The translations under genes were made by a program, and so were the position numbers. The notes under the pieces are model-generated. The model searched no databases and was not told where the DNA came from. It was given only the letters and a program-made list of their open reading frames with translations. Positions 57,401-64,000 of a stretch of 64,000 bases of DNA are shown piece by piece (position 1 is the stretch's first letter; every line of letters begins with the position of its first letter). The DNA comes from Apium graveolens. Its lineage: Eukaryota; Streptophyta; Magnoliopsida; Apiales; Apiaceae. The stretch spans positions 304,250,565 through 304,314,564 of the forward strand of contig NC_133648.1 in assembly GCF_009905375.1 (NCBI RefSeq), written 5' to 3'.

Positions 57401-58731
57401 ACAAGCTTTACGTTTCAGAGTCATGGATTTCATCTGAACTAGGAGTGGCGTAAGTGGCCGAGTAGCGCCGGCCCAGCCTTATTATATTGGCCCAAATGGC
57501 CTGGAAGTTCCGCTAAGGCGGTCCATTCCTTAGGAGTTCAGTGTTCGGTTGACAAGTAAATCCGACAGGTTCTCCTCTACATGTAGAAAATGGCGGGGTT
57601 GTACTACTACGACTGATCATCGTAAGTGGTCTTCCTGGCGCGGCAAACTCCCGTAATGAGTTCATCATCCAATTGGATAATTTCTGCAACACTACCCAGA
57701 GCACTTCGATAGAAAGGCTACGGTTGGGCGATTGTTGAGTGTTGGCAGGGTCAAGTTTTCAAAATGATGTTTACATCAAATGAAGTATCTCGTAACTTCA
57801 TTTTATTTTGATAATATTTTAAAGATTTAATCTATTCAAATCTTGCCTTATAGTCTCATCTATGTGATGAACTTTTGAAGCTAATTATAACTTGAACGGT
57901 GGTAGTTCAAGTAGTATTTGGGAAAGATATAAGTATATTGGGGTATCTTGTAACTTCATCTTTTAAACTTATATCTAATTAATAATTGTCTTATGAATGA
58001 CAAAGATTTTCAGAAAAACGTTGAGACAAGGTTAGATATATGAGATCACCTTGCAACGATATTTTTTTTATACAGTTATACACTGGGACTTTGTGTATAT
58101 TGTGCATGGAAGAGGACTTCCAATATTTTGAAAAGTATATATGTATATATATATATACTGAATATTTTGCGACTTCATCGCATTAAGATATCAACTTGGT
58201 TCAATTCTTTTGACCAAGACTTTCATGAGTACTATGAGAAGGCTCATATATTGTTAATCATTATACATATTATTTTGGTGGGCTTGCTGCTCACCCTTGC
58301 TTTCTTCTTTCATCACACAACATCAGATAGACAAGATGAACCGGACCAAGCTCCCGATTCGCAAGAGGTTAGGAGACGTTCCGCAGTTTTCTAGAAGCAC
58401 TGATGCCGCCATAGCTGAGGTAGGAACTACCAAAAGGCTAGGCTTTCAACTTTTGATGTATCAGATTATGTATATTTATGAATTGTAATAATGGCAAAGA
58501 AATGTAAATTTATTCAGAAACCTGTTTAAGGTGTATTGGCATATAATTGTGGAATAAAACGACTTGTGATTATTTTTGGATATTCATCTCTGAGACTATA
58601 ACTTGTGGTGTGTGTGTTTATTGTGGGGTCACAGTACAGAGTAGTTGATTATTTATTAAGATTGGGTGTTGTTAAGGGAAATGGAACTCGTGACAACCCG
58701 GATCCCCGACCCCGGATTTGGGGGTATTACA
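54451..58731 (+). repeat. 3' LTR of gypsy3 (4281 bp)
   Basis: Aligned by eye with the 5' copy it shows roughly a dozen substitutions, an 11-bp difference in the GAATATT array and one extra T in a homopolymer. The short basic frame recurs at 58336-58488 (one residue changed, N to K, beyond the exon-like part), and the donor-like GCAAGT is at 56216-56221. Confidence 0.95.
58336..58488 (+). CDS. Short basic reading frame in gypsy3 3' LTR
   Basis: This is the 3' LTR copy of the frame at 48617, identical over the first 28 codons, with the same GAG|GTAG junction. Confidence 0.35.
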   Translation: MNRTKLPIRKRLGDVPQFSRSTDAAIAEVGTTKRLGFQLLMYQIMYIYEL

Positions 58732-58736
58732 GATTT
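58732..58736 (+). repeat. Right target-site duplication of gypsy3
   Basis: GATTT is identical to 44739-44743. Confidence 0.95.
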
Positions 58737-60763
58737 GCAAATAGTAGATAAATGATTAACACTACCATACTTCACACAAGTTTTTCTAGGTGCATACTTA
58801 TCAGGTGTGTGGTTGTTATGTTTGTTATTTCCTACTTTCCCATTCCTGTTGTTCGACTTTTTCGAATTTTCCTTGACCTCAATTTTCTCCAATATCTCAC
58901 TCAACTGCTTCATTGACAGATGCCCCACATTAACTCTCTTTGTTTCCTTGACTCGACTTGATTCTCATGTAACAAAGTTCTTAGAAACTGATCCATTTTA
59001 TCATTCAGCTTAGCTAGCTTGGCTTTGCTAATTAGCTTCTATTCTATCGACGAATGTGAATCCTTGTCTTTCAACGGATGTCCATTTTCAGTTTCTGATG
59101 GATAAGCTTCATCATCCGTCAACCCCACATCCGTTGATAAGCCATCAGTCAATACAGGGTCCAGTTTCATCTTGTCCTTTTTCCAGGCTTCTTCACAGAA
59201 AGACTCGATTCCTTGAACTTTGGCAATTGGGGCCCTTACATTCTTGATAATTTTCAAGCATTGATCACCTCTTGCTCACGTTCAAGTTGCTTTCTTAAAA
59301 TTTCCTCTTTCTTCAAAGTTTTAGTCAGTTCATCATTCACAATCTTGCACTCTATTTTCAGTTTCTCAAACTCAATGAATTGAGTTTCTAACACAACATT
59401 TCTCTCACTTAAAAACAGATTGTTATCTTTAATTCTATTTTTTCTTTAGTGAGTGATTTAAGTGTAACACCTAAGTGATATAATTCAATAGACATGTCAT
59501 TTATGGCATCATTACACTCATCTTTAGAAAGGTGTGCTAGGTTTGTACTGATTACCTGATTACTTGAGGAACTGACTTCTTCTTCATCTGATTTAGCCAT
59601 TAGTGCTAGGATGACATACTTGTTTCTTCATCTTCATCTTCATCTTCCTCATCAGCTGCCCAATCCTTTTTTGAGTCAAGAAAGCCTTTTCCTTTTGTTT
59701 GAGCAACTCAAAATATTTCTTTTTATAATCCAATGGTTCAAACCTCCGTTTCTCAAAATTAGGCTTTCTGCACTCATTAGCAAAGTGACCACTCAAGTCA
59801 CACTTGAAACATTTGAATTTTGACTTGTCCACCATGTTTCTATTTGTCTTGGTTGCTCCAAATTTTTTTTGGAATTTGATCTTGGCAAATCTTCTTGATA
59901 GGAAAGTAAGATGTTCATCTATGTCCTCCATTTCATCCTGACTAGAATAATCTTCCTTCTCAGCCATTAGCCATTTTCCTTTTCCTTCATAAACCCTTGA
60001 GTTTTGTGCAGATTCTACAGCTTCAACCTTCAACTCTTTTCCTCTCTATTGTTCAGCTATAAGTGCAACATATTCACCTTTCTTCCTTTCTTTCTCCAAT
60101 AGCTCATCCTGCTCCATTTCGAGCTCATAGGTTTTTAAGATACCATATAGTCTCTCTAGAGTAAATTTCTTATAATCTTGAGAATTTCTGCGAGAGACTA
60201 TCATTGGCTTCCATTCTTTTGGTAAAGATATAAGGAACTTTATATTAGAATCTTTAGTTTGGTAGATCCTCCCATACAACTTCAAACCATTCAGCAGTTT
60301 TTGAAATCTACTGAAGATGTCACTCAGTGACTCACCATCTTCAAAATGAAAATGTTCATACTGTTGTATGAAGAGTTGCATCTTGTTTTCTCTAACTTGC
60401 TCAATTCCTTTGTATATTACTTGAATTTGGTCCCAAATTTCTTTGGCAGTATTGCAGTTAATAACATTGTCAAATATATCTCCATCAAGACCATTGAACA
60501 GAATATTCATGGCTTTTTTGTCTTTATGAACTTGTTTAATGTCTTCATCTGTCCATTCTGACCGTGACTTTGGGACTGTTTGCTCATTCCCAACGCTCCT
60601 TCAACATTTTTGCAGCTCTACGAGGAACATGAAGGCTTTTTTCTATGCAGTCAACATATCTTTCATCTTGAGAGAGTAGATGAATGTGCATTTTCACTTT
60701 CCAGTGATGATAATTGTCTTTATCCAGAAGTGGTATCTTCACTCCAACATCCTTTCTACTCAT
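58737..60763 (-). pseudogene. Element C gag
   Basis: It starts at the ATG at 60763 (MSRKDVGVKIPLLDKDNYHHW), a typical copia gag opening. Next come KAMNILFNGLDGDIFDNVIN, QYEHFHFEDGESLSDIFSRF and LERLYGILKTYELEMEQDE. The first zinc knuckle is CFKCDLSGHFANEC (near 59790). A coiled-coil region (59260-59600) follows. The second knuckle reads CVKYGSVNHLSTIC (near 58770), with Tyr for the second Cys exactly as in element D. Frame breaks lie near 60600, 60040, 59640, 59450 and 59260-59040. The C-terminal part continues at 44738, beyond gypsy3. Confidence 0.87.
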
Positions 60764-60810
60764 GTTGTTAGTTTATTTTGATCTTTAAACTTTTAGTGTG
60801 TCAAGAGCTT

Positions 60811-60822
60811 GCTCTGATACCA
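60811..60822 (-). other. Primer-binding site of element C (tRNA-iMet)
   Basis: On the reverse strand this reads TGGTATCAGAGC, two bases from the LTR end. Confidence 0.9.
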
Positions 60823-60824
60823 AT

Positions 60825-60912
60825 TGTTATTACCTAACAATCTAACAACAGAATTATGGAAGGGGGATAAATGAAATTTTGGTTTGTTTTGGAAAATTTA
60901 AAATCTCTTTAC

Positions 60913-60950
<38 letters not shown>

Positions 60951-61852
60951 CAGTGTTTGAATAAGCTAGGTGCGGATAAGAAGTATTCAAGTATTTAAAA
61001 AAAACAAAGCTGTTTAAAAATTTTCTGGTGGATTCATATTTTCACCAGATATATATATATATATAAAAGATCTCTGTGTTGCAAAAGCACACAGCTGCTT
61101 ATAAGAGTTCTTAAAAACTGAACTTGAGAGTGCTAGAAGATACATCCTACAAATGTTCACTTGTTCTTTCTTGTGTTGACTGTGTCAATCGATAATTAAC
61201 TCTTTGCTACACTTGGTTTATATATCATCAAGTTATATGTGTAATAAGATGAAATGTAAATCTATTATCTAGGTCTAATCACATGTTTCTTCATTTCTCT
61301 GTCCCATGCAAATCCAGATAGATATAGCATCTTTGAACATCCCTGTTTTGCATGGAAATGGAAATACTTCTTGATCTTCATAAACCTAATTACAGGCTGC
61401 CACATTCCTTTCATATACAATCAACCCATGTGACTGTCTAGTTGCTTTCAACTGCTATTTGAATATGTTATTCGTTGATACTCAGATTGGATTATCTGTT
61501 GAGTCTCTAATAGATCATCTATTGAAAGTGCCTCGAGTCATCCGTTGGGTGCTTTGCAGTTTATCCGTTGATAGTGTTTCCTTAGCAGTTGATACTCTTT
61601 TACTTATGCAGAATTACAAGGCATCATCTATTTACAGTTAGCCAACCTATTTTGCATATCTTGCTAGTAGTCAACATGACTTGGAATGTCTAACAATTTC
61701 TAAACCTCTAAGATATTACAGTATACATGAATGTACTACAAACTTATTTAAACATAAGCTACTCCATCACTTGATGGTTACAAAAATCATTTAAGTTATC
61801 TACTTAGAGTGTTTTGCTAAGTTATCATCAAGCATACAACATATTCCTAACA
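60825..61852 (-). repeat. 5' LTR of element C (1028 bp)
   Basis: Read on the reverse strand it begins TGTTAGGAATATGTTGTATG and ends GGTAATAACA. A TATATAAA box lies at 61217-61224. It includes a 35-bp AT dinucleotide run (60915-60949). Diverged CATCCGTTGG-like words occur near 61465-61575, where element D has its clusters. Confidence 0.9.
60915..60949. repeat. AT microsatellite
   Basis: About 17 AT units lie within the element C LTR, a likely polymorphic site. Confidence 0.95.
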
Positions 61853-62670
61853 CACTGAAGTCATCAACACCATTGTTCATGAAAATCAAGCAGTTGCACA
61901 ATAAGGGGTGTTGCTGTGGAGTTTAATGTTGATGACATCAACAAGGCCCTGAGTGTTCCTATAGACAACTTGGTTGAAGCTCCTATAACTCAAGTGTTGG
62001 CTGAATTCATGGACTTCATTAACTATATTGAGAAGATAGACATGGCTAGGATCAACAAGAAAAAATTGAGAAGGGAGTGGTCCTTTGTCTTTGACCCAAT
62101 TGTTAGGGCATTCACATGCAGGAAAACTGGATATGACAATATATCAAGTATGGTGCAAAAACTGGTAACCTCAATAGCCTACAACAGACACTTAAATGTT
62201 GGAAGCTTGATATTGAAAGAGCTAAGCACAAGGGTGACAATGCCTTTGGTAAGTAAATTTAAGAAGATTTTCTTTCCTAGAATTATTATGTCTACATAAA
62301 ACATAATGTTAATGACATATATATGCTAGATGGTATTAATAGAAATGAAATAGGCATTTGTAAACAAGTGTCCAAATTTTATTTGGATCACTTAACACAA
62401 AAAATCATATTAAAGTTAGGCTAAATATCACTGACTTTATGTTGGAGAAATTTAGAACCTATCCTTACCCTATGCCTGACATGAGAAGCAGTACAACTTC
62501 AAGTTCAACTATGGCACGTGGTCCTATACTAGCACAAATGCAGGATTACCCACTGGTGCCTATCACAACTGCAGCCATTCCTTCACAACCAGTAGCTGGT
62601 AGTTAACCAACTGCTTCAATCTCTCAAAAGGGTGTAGTTAGTAAAAGGAAGAGAAAGCAGCAAACCTTAT
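61853..62670 (+). pseudogene. Fragment F: B-type post-pol ORF, N-terminal part
   Basis: The ORF at 61916-62299 encodes FNVDDINKALSVPIDN and the motif LRREWSFVFDPIVRAFTCR. The latter matches RREWSFFFDCITKAFANK of the element B post-pol ORF. After frame breaks near 62285 and 62395, related sequence continues as YPYPMPDMRSSTTSSSTMAR and ends in a basic KRKRKQ near 62645-62660. The left side is truncated by the insertion of element C, and the right side ends at an inverted junction near 62670. The function is not known. Confidence 0.6.
62624..62669 (+). repeat. 46-bp inverted repeat, left arm
   Basis: It matches the reverse complement of 63955-64000 at 42 of 46 positions. Both arms encode the basic KR/KKRKQ block. 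Confidence 0.9.
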
Positions 62671-64000
62671 TAGTTTTTAATGATAGTAGTCTTTGTTCAT
62701 CCAAGCATCAGAATTACCATCATATTCAGCTTCATTGACAATTTTAGCTTGTTGTTCTTGGACCTCTATCTGATAAGTGAGCATTATGGCTTGATAATCC
62801 TGGTTGGACATGTCTGAAGCTAGTAGCTGTTGAGAGATTTGAGCAAGTCCAGATAGCTGATCAACTAGAAAATCATCTACAGTTGTTGGTTGAGCTTTAG
62901 TTGCCTGTAACCATTGGGAGATGAGATGTGGTTGTTGTGGTTGAGAAGTAGAAGATTGATCTATTGGGTTGGAGGTGAATTGGAGTATATGTTTGGAACC
63001 ACCTGTGACTGAAGTCACAGTTTTACTCATAGATTGCTCTGTGGTTTTAACAGTTTGTTATTCCTCACTTATGGTGGGAACCCCCATTAGAATTGGAGGG
63101 AAGTTAGCTAGGTCACTTTCATTTACTCTAGCCTTAAACCCTTGCTCATTTTGCAGTGAGCTTGTACTTGAATGTGCTAAACTTGCCTCCCCTCTAGCAG
63201 GATTATTGGCAATTGAATTCCTAGCTTCAACTGTGAGTGCAATCTTAGCTAGGGTTTTGAGGGGAGTTGTTCCCCCAGCAGGAACCTCCAATTGAATTGG
63301 AGAGGATTTAGATACTTCCCCCTCAGGAGTACTAGCCTGAAACCTAATAACATGTGAAGGTTGATTTGCACATGAAGGTGCATTTGTGTCCATCACAGGG
63401 TCTTCAAGTAAAAACTGATGAAACCCTTGTAGTTTTGTTGGTGTCAACAAGGTCTACCCCAGCATGTAGTCTCTCACCAACTGATTGTGGGTCCTGGGTG
63501 GTGAGCACAGTTTCTAGTACCATGTCACTTGATATTGGCAACACTTGAGAGTTAGATTCAAATGTTTGACTATAAGATGAAGAAATTTTATAAATCAAAC
63601 TTTGAATCTCAGATTGGAGTATTGGCAACTCCCCCTGAGTAGAAGAGGGGGCTTCAAGTGATGTGCTCTCCTTGTGTGTGCCATCCTTATGTCTCCTTTC
63701 ATACACTTGAATTTGTTCAAGTGATGGTGCAGACTCTATACAGGGTGCATTAGGGTGAATGCTTTGTTCAATAGAGACACCCTATTAGGAGGATGCCCCT
63801 AGAGTCGGTTTTTGTGCCTCTTTTTGAACTACACCCTTTTGACAGGATGTAGAGGTGTCTTGAGTGGTCAGCTCAGTTTGTTTAGCCTTCTTTGTCTTTT
63901 TGACCAGGGTGACTCTTGTTTAGTTTGTTCCTCACCACTCCCATTTATTATTGCTAAGGTTTCCTGCTTTCTCTTCTTTTTACTCACTTCACCCTTTTGA
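62671..64000 (-). pseudogene. Fragment F: inverted post-pol ORF, middle part
   Basis: On the reverse strand, starting at the window edge, a basic KKKRKQ block is followed by ERRHKDGTHKESTSLEAPSS (63706 downward). A Ser/Thr/Pro-rich stretch comes next (63450-63058, MDTNAPSCANQPSHVIRFQA), then a Gln-rich stretch (63030-62677, ending DGNSDAWMNKDYYH). Frame changes occur near 63430 and 63055, and stops near 63860 and 63790. Composition resembles the middle of the element B post-pol ORF, but no domain is recognised. It is in opposite orientation to the N-terminal part at 61916. Confidence 0.5.
63955..64000 (-). repeat. 46-bp inverted repeat, right arm (reaches window edge)
   Basis: This is the partner of 62624-62669. 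The homology may extend beyond the window. Confidence 0.9.

Larger units (their letters stand above)
44744..58731 (+). mobile_element. Gypsy3: young element with degenerate interior
   Basis: A 14.0 kb Ty3/gypsy insertion with a perfect 5-bp target duplication, two nearly identical LTRs (4269 and 4281 bp), an intact PBS and a polypurine tract identical to gypsy2. The interior (49013-54450) corresponds to a gypsy2-like leader, gag and pol but is riddled with stops and indels and carries a misplaced pol segment. It encodes no complete protein. Intact cis elements with a dead coding region fit a non-autonomous element mobilised in trans. Confidence 0.93.
41441..61852 (-). mobile_element. Copia element C (relative of D), split by gypsy3
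   Basis: A reverse-strand copia element with LTR (60825-61852), PBS, gag, protease, integrase, RT and part of RNase H. Gypsy3 interrupts gag at 44743/58732. Its 3' end is missing: RNase H stops after NFAGCKID near 41449, where unrelated sequence next to the CACTA remnant begins. It was inserted into the F fragment at 61853, where CACTG may be one copy of the target duplication. Many stops and frameshifts make it inactive. Confidence 0.88.

Noticed and set aside
61459..61641. 60-residue ORF in the element C LTR
   Set aside because: It lies across the degenerate CATCCGTTGG-like words in the LTR, with no similarity to any protein of the elements.

Overview
This window is plant nuclear DNA, almost certainly from an AT-rich eudicot. 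It is built almost entirely of LTR retrotransposons inserted into one another. Every recognisable coding region belongs to a Ty3/gypsy element (Tekay/Del-like chromoviruses with a C-terminal chromodomain), to a Ty1/copia element (SIRE/Maximus-like), or to a CACTA DNA-transposon end. All primer-binding sites seen match the plant initiator-Met tRNA. I found no intact host gene, rRNA, tRNA gene or CRISPR array. The species cannot be fixed from the sequence alone.

Layout, left to right. 1-6652: gypsy element A (+), its 3' half and a complete 3.0 kb LTR. 6653-31661: copia element B (-), with a long post-pol ORF (6653-9874), pol (11357-14489), protease and gag (28429-31037) and its 5' LTR (31091-31661). 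B is split by gypsy2 (+, 14495-28428), whose 1570-codon gag-pol is interrupted by only three stops. 31662-35759: copia element D (-), the target of B. 35760-38045: a reverse-strand gypsy LTR remnant hit by both D and E. 38046-39915: copia element E (+; LTR and gag, same family as B). 39916 to about 41440: a truncated CACTA element inserted in E. About 41441-61852: copia element C (-; relative of D), split by gypsy3 (+, 44744-58731, exact 5-bp target duplication GATTT). 61853-64000: fragments of a B-type post-pol ORF (F), disrupted by C and by an inversion.

The strongest candidate for something undescribed is a shared layout inside the gypsy LTRs. Each of four distinct LTR types carries, in order, an AG|GCAAGT sequence (the consensus of GC-AG intron donors), a CTCAC(C/T)CTT block, a CAG acceptor, and within 0-12 nt an ATG opening a short basic reading frame. 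In three of the four this frame runs in phase 0 into GAG|GTAG, a plausible splice donor. In gypsy2 the donor would join in frame to an acidic, repeat-containing ORF between the PBS and gag that is open from its acceptor but has no early ATG. The leader protein would then be encoded partly in the LTR and made from a spliced RNA lacking the PBS.

A second theme is gypsy3. Its 4.3 kb LTRs are nearly identical, yet its interior is degenerate and rearranged. This suggests a non-autonomous element recently moved by proteins from a gypsy2-like partner, with which it shares PBS and polypurine-tract sequences. Third, each copia family carries its own short motif (ATCAGAACTT-like in B/E, CATCCGTCGG-like in C/D), amplified in both the LTRs and the coding region.
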